Shown in pieces: positions 21,559 through 33,477 of a stretch of 64,000 nt of DNA. The notes beneath the pieces were generated by a model. It ran no database searches and was not told where the DNA came from. It saw only the letters and a list, made by a program, of their open reading frames with translations. Source of the DNA: Phlegmacium glaucopus (taxonomy: Eukaryota > Basidiomycota > Agaricomycetes > Agaricales > Cortinariaceae); contig MU130497.1 in the NCBI GenBank assembly GCA_015039465.1, positions 919,380-983,379 on the forward strand, in the 5' to 3' direction. A program made the translations under genes and the position numbers. Position 1 is the first letter of the stretch. The number at the start of each line of letters is the position of its first letter.

Positions 21559-23448
21559 TAGGTGACGTCCCAGCACGAAAGGAAACTGTTCGAATTTGGC
21601 CATCCTGATGTGCTTAGGAGCTCTGGGGTACTTCTTGTGGAATTCTGCGACTAATTCGGGGGCGTGTATGTTTTCCCAAGGCTCCCAGGTGTTATGTTTG
21701 ATTCCGAAGTCTTGCCACTTCACGAGGTATTGGAACCTCCTGTTTATAACTCTGCTGTCAAGGATTTCCTCGACGACCCATTCCTCTTCTCCATCAATGA
21801 TTTCTGGAAGTGGGGGAGTTGGAATGCGTCTTCCAGGGATTGGGTCTATCGGGGCTGGAGTCAGTTTGACTACGTTGAAGACCGGATGGAGTCGTTTCAT
21901 GGACAAGGGAAGTTGGAGTCGGTAAGTGTTGTTGCCGACTTGTTCTTCGATCGGAAAGGGGCCTAGGTGCCGATGGGACAATTTCCTGGATGGTCTCGTT
22001 GTTTGTATGTCGCTGGCATCCAGGTATACTTTGTCTCCTGGTTTGTATTCCGGTGCCGAAGTCCTTTTCTGATTATAATATCTTGCTATGTTGTCTTTAG
22101 ACTTGACCAGTGCTGCTTTTGCTTCATCTAGGGCATTCTGCATTTGTTCCGTGAATTCATTAATGGACTCCATTCGGGATTCCGGTTGGCTTGGTTCAAA
22201 ACCCATTCAGGGGATTTGTCCGGAGTCTAGGAGGAAAGGTGGGTGCTGTGTGGCGGAGTGGACATGATTATTGTACTGGAATTCCGCAAGGGGAAGGAGT
22301 TTGGCCCAATTGGTTTGTCGCTGGTTTGTAAAGAGTCGGAGATACTGTTCCAGTTCCTGATTTACTCATTCCGTCTGGCCATCTCCTTGCGGATGATAGG
22401 CGGTAGTGGCTGCTAACTTGATTCTGAGGATCCGTTAGAGCTTGCGTGTGAATTCCGCTATGAACTGTGGTCCTCTGTCTGATACCACTTTCCAGGGTAG
22501 TCCGTGATGTTTCCAGACATGTTGGATATAAAGGCAGGTGGTTCTGGACGTGGAGGTGGTAGTAAGGGTTGGTGCAAAATGAGCTCATTTGGTGACCGAA
22601 TCAACTACTACCATTACCGAGTCGCATCCTGAAGACTCTGGAAGTTCCACTATGAAGTCCACACTGATTGTGTCCCATGGAGTGTTTGGAATTGAGAGGG
22701 GATGGAGTTCACTGACTGGGTGGTGTCTTTGAGCCTTAGTCCAAAGACACAGGTCACAGGTTGAGGCATATTTTCCGATAAATCGGGACATCTGTGGCCA
22801 CCAGTAGTTTCGGGATATGGGTTCAAGGGTCTTCCATCTTTCCGGATGCCCAGCAATTAGGGTGTCATGGCAGAGGGATACAATCCGTCTTTGCAAGTCA
22901 AACATGTCCGGAACATAGATTTTTCCTCGGAAGGAGAGGATGTTGTTATCATGAGACCATTCTGCCGATCGGATGGATCGTGTGTGAGTGGTTTTCAACT
23001 CCTTTACCACTTTAGCTATGGCCCCTTCTTTTACACCTTCCCGGGTGCCCTTCCAGATGTCTTTCAAGATGTCTCGTTCTTCTCCTATGACTTCCAGTCC
23101 TTCTAAGGCCCGAATGGCGAAAAAGCCTGGAGTTAGGAGTGTGATGTTGTCATTGTCATTGTCACCGGTTCCGGTTCTGTGATCTGCTCGTCTGGACAAG
23201 GCATCTGGTTTTCCCATGCTTTTGCCTGGTCTGTGGTGCATGAGGAAATCAAACCGGGCTAGGAACAATGACCAACAGGCTTGTCTCCGATTGAGCTTTT
23301 TGGCTGTCATGAAGTATTCCAAGTTTTTGTGATCAGTCCAGATCTCGCACTTGTGTTCTGCTCCTTCGAAGAAGTGTCTCCACTCTTCTAGGGCTCGGAT
23401 GATTGCTAGCATCTCTTTGTTGTGGATCTCGTAGTTCCGTTCGACCGC

Positions 23449-24854
23449 TGTTGCGCACCAATACTGATTGGTAGCGTGAGAAGAAAGCTTAAAAGTCGCC
23501 ATCATGAAAATAAGCGGACTTTGAATTTGCTTACCTATTTTGGAAGCAGCCCTGAATCGCGTTCCTGGTCGACAAATTGTTTGTTCAACGATAACATCCT
23601 CATCACTCATCATATCCTCAATGTCTTCCACTATGTTGTCTATCATTTACACTATTGACATGCTCCTTAACATCTACCATCTGTTTGTCCCTTGGCTAGT
23701 GATACAACAAAGTGATCAATCTACTATTCACATCAGTCATCAGCTCGCGTTTGATCATATCTTTGGTCCATCATTTCAAGAACGGCCTGTTTATGGATGC
23801 ATCAGCCACATCTCCCATTATGTCAAAGGCTTTGTCATCGTTGTTGTGGCTATGGACCCACAAGTCTTCGCCTCAGCTATCTATCTTGCCATACCTCACT
23901 CCTGGATCTCACTCAGTCCCCTATCCTCACTCATCTACCTCTTATCTTATCATTCACTGCCAAAACCATCATTCACATGGTACCTGAAGCCTTCCCACCC
24001 TTTTTATGACAATTTAGGAAGTCCAGGAGGATCACGACTAAGCAGGAATTGCAGATGAATCAGCAGCAGAGGATTATTCTCACAGTGTGTCAAGTGTTAT
24101 CAAGGCTGCGCGACATGGGATCATGAGCAAGTAGTATTTTCTCGGGAACAAGGCTGCGCCTTTCAAGTGTTGACTCGGGACCTTTCATATTTTGACATGA
24201 CCACACACCTATGGAGTCAATATATTTTTGCTATTGGACTATGTACACTGCCTTCCTTTCTTTTCTCTCACACTTTGACACTTTACAGATTATTTTACTG
24301 TTCCTTTTCTTTTCCATTGTTCTTTTCTTCTCGCAGCTGTCCTCTCTTCATCATTCTTCCTTTGACAGCACGTACTTCTTTCTTTTTATTGTTTTACATA
24401 GCCTCATCCTTAGGGTATAAATACTGCTCTTTTGTACCAGGATAGGTAGTTTAGTTCAATTCATTCTTACCCCCCAACAATCATCATCTCAGTGGAATTC
24501 CAGTGAATTCCTTCCTCAAGTTCGCTTTTTTCTGCCTTTTATCTGTTACTGTCCCCTACTGTCAATCACTATAGTCTTGCTGAAGACTCTTCCTCTATCA
24601 TCCTCATCCACATCCTCTACTCCCTTCGCTTTTTCAGCCTTTTACTTGTCACTGTCCCCTACTGTCAACCGCTGTAGTCTCACCAAAGACTCTCTCATAT
24701 TCATCCTCATCCACCTCTATTCTTGCCCCTTACCTCTGTGTGTTAAAAGTCAAGGTTATACCTTCCCTAAACGAACAACAGGGAGTCTCTTGACCTAAGG
24801 TCTGGTCCACTGCTCTCTGGTTGGTGTTTATATACAACAACAACAATGATTTAT
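23449..24854 (+). mobile_element. 1.4-kb LTR-like element, copy C, inside Gypsy pol
   Basis: 1406 bp in the RNase H region of the Gypsy element. Flanks ACCGC (23444-23448) and ACTGC (24855-24859) look like a 5-bp target duplication with one transition. It starts TGTTGCGCACC, where other copies read TATCRYGCACC, and ends TTTAT. A 172-codon frame is open at 23540-24058, as in copy A, with about 25 amino-acid differences. Because it lies in the Gypsy element, which lies in copy B/D, the family was active before and after the Gypsy insertion. Confidence 0.7.
24416..24423 (+). promoter_or_regulatory. TATA box of LTR-like copy C
   Basis: GGGTATAAATACTGC is followed about 30 bp later by a pyrimidine-rich start region. 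The motif is conserved in copies A and B, which supports reading these elements as LTRs with a U3 promoter. Confidence 0.55.
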
Positions 24855-27737
24855 ACTGCGGACAAGGATTTAGACAGGAATGTGACTGGGTGCCATTTCT
24901 CATCATCAAGGGATTGTTGGGAGAGTATGGCACTGGTTGCAAAGTCGGAACTGTCTGCTTTGATGTGGAACGGCCTGGAGTTGTCCAGAGAGGCTAGAAT
25001 TGGGGTTGAAGTGATCAGGTTTTTGAGAGAATCGAACGCCAACTGCTCTTCCGTATTCCATCTCCATTTAATGTCACTTTTAGTGAGATCAAACAAGGGA
25101 CGGGTGTGATGAGAAAAGTCTTGGATGAACTTCCGGTAAAAGTTGGTAAAGCCTAGAAATGACTGGACTTCCTTTTTGTTTGTCGGAATTGGCCATTCCG
25201 CTACTCCAGCAACTTTTACGGGGTCCATCTTGATGGAGTTATGAGATATTATGACTCTGAGGTATTCCACCTTGGTTTGTTTGAATTTACACTTGTCCAG
25301 TTTTAGGAAGAGTTTATGCTTTCGTAAAAGTTCCAGTACTCTCCGAGTTACGGACCAGTGTTCCTCTAGCATCTCTGTGAATATCAGGATATCATCAAGG
25401 TAGACCACTACAACCCCTTCCATTATAAGTTCGCAGAAGATGTCGTTCATCATTGTTTGGAAAGTAGCCGGACTGTTGGTGAGGCTGAAAAACATAACCA
25501 GGGGTTTGAATAATCCTCGGTTGGTTTGGAAGGCTGCTTTTCATTCGTCCCCTTCCTTCATTTGGACATTGTTAAAACCCCATCGGACATCCAACTTAGT
25601 GAAGTATTTAGTGCCCTGGAGTTGGGTAATCAGTTCCGAAATGAGGGGAAGTGGGTACTTGTTTTTGATGGTGATCGTGTTGAGAGCTCGATAGCCTTGA
25701 ACAAGCTGAAGACTTCCATCTTTCTTTTTGATAAAGAAAACCGGAGATGCCATCAGAGATTTGGAAGGTCGGATGCATCCGGAGTTTAAATTCTCCTGGA
25801 GGAACGCGTCGAGTTCCTTTTGTTCTGTCGGAGCTAGAGGATAGACCTTGCAACCTGATGGTTTTTCTCCCAGAATAAGTTCTACTGTGTGGTCCCAAGG
25901 TTTTGGATCAGGTAGGATATCAAAAGATTCTTTGGCAAAAATGCTATCGAACTCTCGGAGATAGTCCAGAACTCCTTCTTTCATTTCCGATTGTGTGTTG
26001 CGCTGGAAAGCTTCCGCAAGACGTTGGGAGATGGTGGAGGTGGCTTGGATATCTGCCTGCAGTGGTAGTAGGCCGGTGGCAAATATTCTGTCGCCATCCT
26101 CAAACTCAGGGTTTGGGCTACTTTCCTCCTCATCACAATCTTCTACATGAGCCGGAAGTGGGCCAGTCGAACATTTTTCAATTCGGTGTATTTCCGCCTT
26201 TTGAATTTTTCGTTCTTCTTGGATTTCATTCCTGCATTCCGAGCAACAACGGGGTGGACAGCGGGACATTTTTACTTCTCCGGTTGCCCAGTCAATCTCT
26301 GGGTTGTGCATCTTAAGCCAGGAATGTCCAAGAATCAAGGTTTGTTTTCCCAGTCCAGTGACCACGAACAAGGATCTCTCGGAATGTCCTTTATACCTGA
26401 GTATCAGATCAACCACTTCCGTGATTGATCCGGCTTCATTTGGGGTACTGTCAACGTTAAACACCGGAATCGGATTTGACAGGGATTTTGTTGTGAGCCT
26501 GTTAGTTTTGACATAGTCTCTGTCAATAAACCTTCCGTCGGCTCCGGAGTCTATTAAGGACAGAAAGGAGTTTACTTCTCCGGTGTTGGTCGTTTCAATG
26601 CTGACTTTTGAGTTCCAGTGATTTAGAGTTGGCATTGAGGGAGCCAATAGTGAACTTTTTTGAGAGGGTTCTTTCCCATCGGGGTCGGAACACTTGGATT
26701 TCTTTTGGAATTTCTGATGTTTGTACAACTTGAATGTTTTCAACTGTCTCGTCTATTTCATCAATGCTATCTACATGTAAAACAGAGAACCGGTTGGTCA
26801 AGAAGTAGTTGCTGCCAGACTTTTATAAGCTGACTGGAAGGCCTCGTTAGTAGCTCAGTTTTCATCTATTGTCCGTGCCATTCTGTACCATCCCGTTGGA
26901 TCTGTATTGGACGGTCTTCCGGAAGCCATTGTAGCAATGGAGTTCTGAATCTGGGCATTCAGGCCTCTTCGTAATTTTACTACAATAGTTTTCGGATCAG
27001 TGTATCCAGAATCCATGATTAGGTCTTGGAATTTATCCACATATTCTTCCAAAGACTGGGTTTTCTGGAAATATCCAGTTGACTCTAGTCGGTTGATGGC
27101 AACCGAGTCCGCATTTGCGGGACAGAACTCCTTTTTGAAGTCGTCTCGGAAATTGGACCAATCCAGGAACCGGGTTGACTCAGGGTTTTCCGTTTCCCAT
27201 TGGAAAACCCTAGCTGCCCACTTTGATGCTCTTCCGGATTTCATGTAGGACATGGCCCAGATAATTTTTGTTTGTTTGTCCAAGAATTCGTCGGAACAGA
27301 GCCAGATGTATGTTTGGCAGGAGTGAAGGAATGCTGTTCCTTTGGATCATTCTCTGTCAAACTCCGTTGGGAATGCCAGCCTTGCAGAGCGCATCCGGGG
27401 TATGTTTTCAATTTGAGGGGGAACCTCTTGTTGTGGTACAGGTGATTGTACATTCAGAACGAGTTGATGGATTGTCTCCATGATTCAGTCAAATCTGTTT
27501 TGGTATTTGATGTCCTGAGCTCACAATAGGACAATTTCTCTTTCCAGCTAGGCGGTGCGCTCATCGTCCATGGCTGATAAGAAGGAGCTGCTCGGAGATG
27601 CGTGCTGTGAAGTCAAGGAGGGAGCCATGGTCTGGGAGTGTATGGAGTCTGATTGGCCCAAGTTGGGGGCTGTAAATTGGACTATCGTTCCACTGTGCGG
27701 ACCGGACTCGGTCCGTTAAAGGATGATCCTTTCCTAA

Positions 27738-28150
27738 TGTTAGGGCAACTGCAACGCTGACTTAGTCAAGCTAGCAGGGGATCCAAAGTTAATAATATTT
27801 CAGAAAAGATATCTACAAGTGACTTACCTAGCAGGGGATCCAAAGAGGAAAGGATGGGGATCCCTGCTAGGCTGGGGGTATTTAAGTACTAATATGGACA
27901 TAACAGAGATATAAAATAAATAAAGGAATGATACAATAATAATTAATTAATTAAATAAGAAGTGGTGTGATGTGAAAAATAGAAATAAAAGATGGAGGGA
28001 ATTGGAGGATTGGAGTCGGAGTGGAACTACAGGGTTCTGGGGTAAAGTGGTGATGGAAGTGGAGTTGGATGGAAGGTTGGAGGTCGTCGGAAAGGCGGGG
28101 TGTATGTTTCTAAGGTTGAGGTTTGGGTTAAAGTCAGGTGTCCCCTAACA
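27738..28150 (-). repeat. Gypsy 5' LTR
   Basis: 413 bp, same length as 21130-21542 and about 95% identical by eye. It is followed by target duplication GACAC. The sequence just inside (minus strand TTAGGAAAGGATCATCC) is the expected primer site, but I could not match it to a tRNA; chromoviruses often self-prime. Confidence 0.9.
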
Positions 28151-28155
28151 GACAC

Positions 28156-28798
28156 ACTGCAAGAATAATCCTCTGCTGCTGATTCATCTGCAACTCCTGC
28201 TTAGTTGTGATCCTCCTGGACTTCCTAAAGTGTCATAAAGAGGGTGGGAAGGTCTCAGGTACCGTGTGAATGTTGGTTTTGGCAGTGAATGATAAGATAA
28301 GAGGTAGATGATTGAGGATAGGGGACTGAGTGCGATCCAGGAGCGAGGTATGGCAAGGTAGATAGCTGAGGGAAAGACTTGTGGGTCCATAGCCACAACA
28401 ACAATGACAAAGCCTTTTACATAATGGGAGATGTAGCTGATGCATTCATAAATGGGCTGTTCTTGAAATGATGGGCCAAAGATACAATCAAACATGAGCC
28501 GATTACTGATGCAAATAGTGGATTGTCACTTTGTTGTATTGCTAGCCAAGGAACAAATGGATGGTAGATGTCTAGGAGCATGTCAATAGGTATAGATGAT
28601 GGAGAGCATGGTGATAGACATTGAGGATATGATGAGTGATGAGGATGATAATGTTGAACAAATGATTTTATTGTCCAGGAACACAATTCAGGACTGCTTC
28701 CAAAACAGGCAAGTGAATTCAAAGTCTGCTTATTTTCATGATGGCAACTTTGAAGCTTTCTTTTCACAATCAATATTGGTGCGTGATACCGTTTCTGA
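28156..28798 (-). mobile_element. 1.4-kb LTR-like element, copy B continued
   Basis: Continues the element interrupted at 21129. Joining the two parts across GACAC gives about 1.4 kb collinear with copy A. The end is GTGCGTGATA. A 103-codon open frame here is the C-terminal part of the 172-codon frame of copies A and C. Confidence 0.65.
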
Positions 28799-28834
28799 TA
28801 CAAAAATATATATTTATGAGCAGAAGACCAGTTG

Positions 28835-29016
28835 CAGACTGGTTAAGACCACTTATGACCAGGACCAGTCCTAGGACTGAAAAAAACCAATGTAAACTGG
28901 TCTTAAGCAGTCCAGTCTGGTCTTTTGAGGTCCTAGGACTGAGGTGGACCAGTTACAGTCTCAGTTAAAGGTCCTGAGGGTCAAAAAACCAGACCAGACC
29001 AGACTTTTAAACACTA
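28835..29016. mobile_element. hAT-type MITE remnant, one arm
   Basis: CCAGTCC/GGACTGG-rich arm ending AGACTTTTAAACACTA, similar to the terminal inverted repeat of the intact MITEs. The other end is missing. Confidence 0.45.
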
Positions 29017-29085
29017 TCACCAACTGAAGTTAAAGTGCTCATGATAAAAAAGGACATTTTTGTGACTCCTGTACTTAACTATTGT

Positions 29086-30693
29086 GGTCATGTGACATAA
29101 TTCCCACACTGCATCAGTGATCTACCAACTGCACCATCATTGCTTGTATATATATAACTATATATACCCCTCCCTCCTGACTAAATAATATATTCTGGCA
29201 CTTCCTGAAGGGCTATTACCATGTATTATACACCAAAATGTTCATAAAAATGAGGGGAATCCATTGGTAATACCGCAATGTGATATGCTGATACACTGTC
29301 AGTACGCTAGGTGCTGTACTAACTGAGGTGTGATGCGGCTCGGGGCTTCGGTGGCCTAAACACTGAGTCAAGTATATGCAGAAAGGTTCCAACTAAGGTA
29401 GGGCAACAAGATATGACACGAGCGAAACGAGGAGCGATGTAATAACGAAAGGGCGACGACGTAACAAAGTGGCGACGCAGTGATGAAGGGGAGACGCAGT
29501 GACGAAGGGGAGATGCAGTGACAAAAGGGCGATGCAGTGACAAAGTATAGTCACTGTATGGGCGACTCGCAGTAAAATGCAATGAAATGAAGGCGAACGA
29601 CGAGAGAGACAATGACAAGACTTAATTCTATACTCTGGGGAGAGATGCGAATACTTTCTTATTGTCCTGTAACTAAGTTACATGGGTTTTTTATAGTAGA
29701 GGTGATTAGAATAAATGGGGAAATGAAGCACAAGGTGTGTGGAGTAAATAGCATCAAAAAGCATAAGGAGTTAAGTGAGAAAATACAAAAAGTCGCACCA
29801 TAAGATAAAAGGAGCATGGAGAATAACTGGTAGCTAGGTAACAGTAAAATGATGCGAACATGATTTTGGCACGGTGAGGGGATGCATAAAAGTAGGAATG
29901 ATAGGAAATCAAAAGAAGCGAAGTGATGCGAACAGGGTGGAAAGGGCAATGTAGCAACAAGAGGGGTGATGTAGGACTGAAAGGTGTGACATAGTGACAA
30001 GGGCAATGTGGCAATGAGAGGGGCGATATGGCAACTAGAGGGGCGACATGGCAACTAGAGGGGTGACATGGCAACAAAAGGGCAATTCCAGTTGGTAGAG
30101 CATAGCCATGTTCATCAACACGCTTTGATACATGTTATACACAAAATAATGCAGAATATATAGTAAAATAATGTGCTCTATGCTTATAAATGAGCCGAAC
30201 ATGACGCACCATATACTGATAGAAAGCTACATTACTCAGGAATCTAACCATACTATGAGTGTGGGAATATAAGCCCTTTGCAAAACTTAAAACACATAAA
30301 ATGTGTAAGAACATGCACCAGACACGGCGCATGCACATGGTTTATTTATATATTGAATGCTGGGAGGAACATGGTTCTATCAGTATAAGGTGCATCATAT
30401 TTGGCCTATTTATAAGCATAGAGCACCTTATTTTACTCTATATTCTGCACTATTTTGTGTATAACAGGTACAAAAGCACGTATCACATCACAGTATTATT
30501 ACCAATGGATTCCCCTCATTTTTATGAACATTTTGGTGTATAATACATGGTAATAACCGTTCAGGAAGTGCCAGAATATATTATTTAGTCAGGAGGGAGG
30601 GGTATATATAGCTGTTAGTTTTTATATATATACAAGCAATGATAGTGCAGTTGGTAGATCACTGATGCAGTGTGGGAATTATGTCACATGACC
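29086..30693. repeat. Foldback element with two nested inverted repeats
   Basis: Outer arms 29086-29273 and 30493-30693 are inverted copies of about 190-200 bp (GGTCATGTGACATAATTCCC ... GGTAATAC). Inner arms 30122-30225 and 30372-30475 are a second inverted pair of about 104 bp. Between outer and inner arms, 29320-30080 is built of short GCGA/GTGACGAAGGGG and GGGGCGACATGGCAACTAGA units. Open frames there come from the repeats. No transposase is visible. Confidence 0.65.
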
Positions 30694-30730
30694 TTTCTCA
30701 AGGTCTTTGGTTCAATCCTGCTTACTGGCA
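30641..30730 (+). repeat. tRNA-derived SINE-like head (class II shape)
   Basis: TAGTGCAGTTGG matches the A-box consensus and GGTTCAATCC matches the B box. Between them a perfect hairpin GACCTT-TCTC-AAGGTC (30690-30705) looks like the long variable arm of tRNA-Ser or tRNA-Leu. The acceptor stem does not close, so it is a tRNA-derived head, not a functional tRNA. Confidence 0.45.
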
Positions 30731-30774
30731 TTTGCTACAAGTCAGGTAATTAATTACTTGATTAGGAAGTTGGC

Positions 30775-30995
30775 AATTCCAATTGTTGGAATCCTTGGAA
30801 AGTCTAATAATTCCAATTGAAATATTTGGAATTCCAAGGATTCCAAAGGATTCCAATTGGAAAGATTCCTTGGAATTCCAAGGCTTCCAATTGGAATTGT
30901 TGGAATGGGATTGGAATGAGATGCTGAAAATACATGACTTTCTGGTGAGAGACAGTACTAAATCCTTCCAATTGGAAAGAGTGGGGGACCATAAA
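30775..30995. repeat. GGAATTCC/TTCCAATTGGAA palindromic repeat
   Basis: Imperfect self-complementary units (TTCCAATTGGAA, TTGGAATTCCAAGG) ending GTGGGGGACCATAAAGACC, which resembles the terminal motif GTGGGGGAGTGTAAAGACC at 33463-33479. It may be an eroded member of the same TIR family. Confidence 0.45.
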
Positions 30996-32092
30996 GACCT
31001 CATGTACCTTCTTGTGTTGCTCCAAGGTCTGCAACTTTTTTTTGATTAATGCTTGCATGATGGTGTATCACATACCTATCACTACAGACTAAGAGCTTGT
31101 TTGGATGATGTGCATGGCCATGTGTGGGTCTGGTTTCAGATCTTGTTTCCAATTCGGCCATCAGTGGAGGCCGAAATTTTCTCCTTGCCTGCAGGCATCC
31201 GATAATCTGAATACTGGTATAATTATAATGGATCTGGCAACCCTTGCATGCTGACGACAACTCTGGGCTCAAGGGATCATCATCACCACTCTTTGTGCCC
31301 AGTACACTGCTTTTCTCATGGCATCTTCTCATGAAAAGGCCCAGTGGAGTGACCGGGAGATTACTGGCTTGGTGGACTATCTGTATGAACACAAGTCAGA
31401 GATGGGTGATGCTGGGATGTTCAAGATGTCAACATTCAATGCTGTGGCAGACAGTATATCTGACCTTCTCACTGATGGGCCACCAAAGACAGGAAAGATG
31501 TGCAAAACAAAATGGCAATCAGTAAGTGATGCTGCTTCCATCTTGCAGCACTGATGGTCCTCTGTCATCAGCTCAAAGCCACCTACAGCACTATTCAAAA
31601 ATACCAGGAAACATCAGGAGTGCATTGGGATAATGCAACTGGTGCAAGTATTCAAACCGATGCAGAGGCTATTGTCTGGAAGGAGTATATAAAAATCAAG
31701 GTGCACTATCAATTTGTATTATGATATTTTATTTGTGCTGATACATTTATTAGTCCAACACTGCACTATGGCCATTTCGCAACAAGGGTTGGCCCTATCT
31801 ACCAAAATTCGAGGTGATATTACCTATTGCTGGTGCCAAAGGGAGACAAGTTTTTGCCGCATCAACCACTGCATCATCATCACAGGTGGCAAATAATATG
31901 GAGTCGAGTGATGAGGAGGGTGAAAGAGAGGAGTCATTTTATGGTGGGATGACACCTGCTGCGATCAGGAAAGCAAGCGAGACTGATAATATGGAGATTG
32001 ACACAATTGAGGATGGAAATGCAACTGTATGGCAGAATTCAACCCAATCCATCCATAAATGCAAACTTGATCACATCCTTGACGACGACTGA

Positions 32093-33477
32093 ACTTTACA
32101 CTCCCCCATGTCTTCCTCCAGGATCGTTGTGTGCATGTGTTGTCATTGGTACATGTCATTGGTTGTTGGTACATGTTGTTGGTTGTTGGTATGTGTCATT
32201 GGTCGTACGTGTCGTTGATCGTATGTGTCATTGTTCACATGTGTCATCGTTTGGGTGTGTCGTTTGGGTGTTGTCAATGTGGGTCCTCGTTGTCATACCT
32301 GTCGTTATAGTAATCAACATGAAGAATAAAAAATAAAAAATAAAAATAACCCCCCCAGTGAGGGGGGGGGGTCGTCATTGTGTGTGGTGGTGGTGGTGGT
32401 GGTGGTTGTGCGTGGTGGTGGTGGTGGTGGTTCTCCTGGTAGTGTACTAAAAGAAATAAAAATAAAAATAAAAAACCCCCCCCCAGTGAGGGGGGGTCAT
32501 CATTGTCATCGTGCTGGTTGTCATTTGTGTGTCATTGTTGTTGTCCATTGTTGTAATATATTAATAGAAAGAAAGAACCCCCCCTGAGTGAGGGGGGTCG
32601 TCATCGCCGCCATTGTGGCTGTGGTTGTCATCAGTGGTGGTGGTGGTGGTTACCTCGTTGTTGTCGTTGCCCCTCGTTGTTGTTGCTGCCCCTCGTTGTT
32701 GTCATTGCCCCCTCATTGTTGTCATTGCCCCTTGTTGTTGTTGTTGCCCCCTTGTTGTTGTCATTGCCCCTTGTTGTTGTTGTTGCCCCCTTGTTGTTGT
32801 CATTGCCCCTTGTTGTTGTTGTTGCCCCCTTGTTGTTGTCATTGCCCCTCATTGTTGTTGCTGCCCCTCGTTGTTGTTGTTGCCCCTCGTTGTTGCTGCC
32901 CCTTATTGTTGTTGTTGTTCCTCATTGTTGTCATTGTTCCTTGTTGTTGTCATTGTTCCTTGTTGTTGTTGTTGTTCCTTGTCATTGTTGTTGGTCATTG
33001 TTGTCATCCGTCTTCTTGTCCTTTGTCGTCCTGGTTGTTGTTGTGGTGAGTGGTAGTTGTGAGAAGACGGAATGATGTTTGTTGATTTGTGAGAAGTGTG
33101 TCACGTGCAGTCACGTGACCATACCCTGCGGTCTGAACAAAATTCAAAATTTGAATGGCGGCAAGGCACTGCCACCACATATATATGAATTACACTTAAC
33201 TTATGTATATTTAAATTACTATTGACTTATATATGATTCTTTTAATTTTGAATAATATTTAAAAGTAAGAGTTGAGTTCATCCCTGTGGAATTCCCAGGA
33301 TTCCGGGTGGATTCCAGGTGGATTCTGTGTTAGGGATTCCTAGGGAATTCTGGGAATCCTGGTATTCCTACCAGGAATGGTAGGAATCCTGGTATTCCTA
33401 CCAGGAATGGTAGGAATCCTCCTGGAATAGGTAGGAATCCACCAGGAATCCTCCAGGAAGACGTGGGGGAGTGTAAA
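32093..33477. mobile_element. CTTTAC-TIR element carrying minisatellites
   Basis: Ends CTTTACACTCCCCCATGTC on the left and GACGTGGGGGAGTGTAAAG on the right form a TIR. The element sits inside the Harbinger Myb gene and explains its interruption. Contents: GT-rich repeats (32120-32280), three C-run/G-run hairpins (32350, 32475, 32578), a CCTTGTTGTTGTCATTGCC array (32650-33000), a short unique segment, and a GGAATCCTGGTATTCC array (33285-33450). No transposase. A target duplication is not clear, probably because of decay. Confidence 0.6.
32650..33030 (+). repeat. CTTGTTGTTGTCATTGCCC minisatellite
   Basis: About 20 imperfect units of 18-21 bp. All three forward frames stay open through much of it, giving long Val/Leu/Cys-rich or, in reverse, Asn/Thr-rich translations. 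They are artefacts of the repeat. Confidence 0.85.

Larger units (their letters stand above)
21520..27628 (-). pseudogene. Gypsy gag-pol with chromodomain, disrupted
   Basis: Begins near the ATG at 27628. Gag includes FLDWSNFRDDFKKEFCP. Protease carries LIDSGADGRFID. RT includes GSLQLVQGYRALN and VVVYLDDILIF. RNase H includes ERNYEIHNKEMLAI. Integrase includes the finger, DFIVELPESSG and GQTE. The C-terminal chromodomain has YLVKWQDFGIKHNTWEPWENI (about 21670-21735). TGA stops replace arginine at 27523-27521, 27487-27485, 27349-27347, 26857-26855, 22587-22585, 22368-22366 and 22209-22207. One TGA replaces the conserved Trp after KEGDE (25543-25541), and there is a TAA near 22434. Pol is also cut by the LTR-like insertion between SLSAV and ERNYE. 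The chromodomain suggests an ancestor targeted to methylated-histone chromatin. Confidence 0.9.
21130..28150 (-). mobile_element. Ty3/Gypsy chromovirus, full length, decayed
   Basis: 7.0 kb including a 1.4-kb insertion (23449-24854). It has 413-bp LTRs at both ends (TGTTAGGG...CCTAACA) and the target duplication GACAC (21125-21129, 28151-28155). The LTRs differ at roughly 20 positions, mostly transitions, so this insertion is much older than the Copia one. The internal region encodes Gag, protease, RT, RNase H, integrase and a C-terminal chromodomain. Confidence 0.95.

Noticed and set aside
22268..22588. 106-codon minus-strand open frame
   Set aside because: It is a shifted frame of the Gypsy integrase, whose true frame is interrupted by TGA and TAA here.
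29319..30077. Minus-strand open frames of 99-131 codons rich in Ser, Pro and Leu
   Set aside because: They run through short GCGA/GGGGCGACATGG repeats in the foldback element and have no family resemblance.
32588..33075. Long open frames of 132-153 codons on plus, and an Asn/Thr-rich one on minus
   Set aside because: All come from the CTTGTTGTTGTCATTGCC minisatellite, where several frames lack stops by composition.
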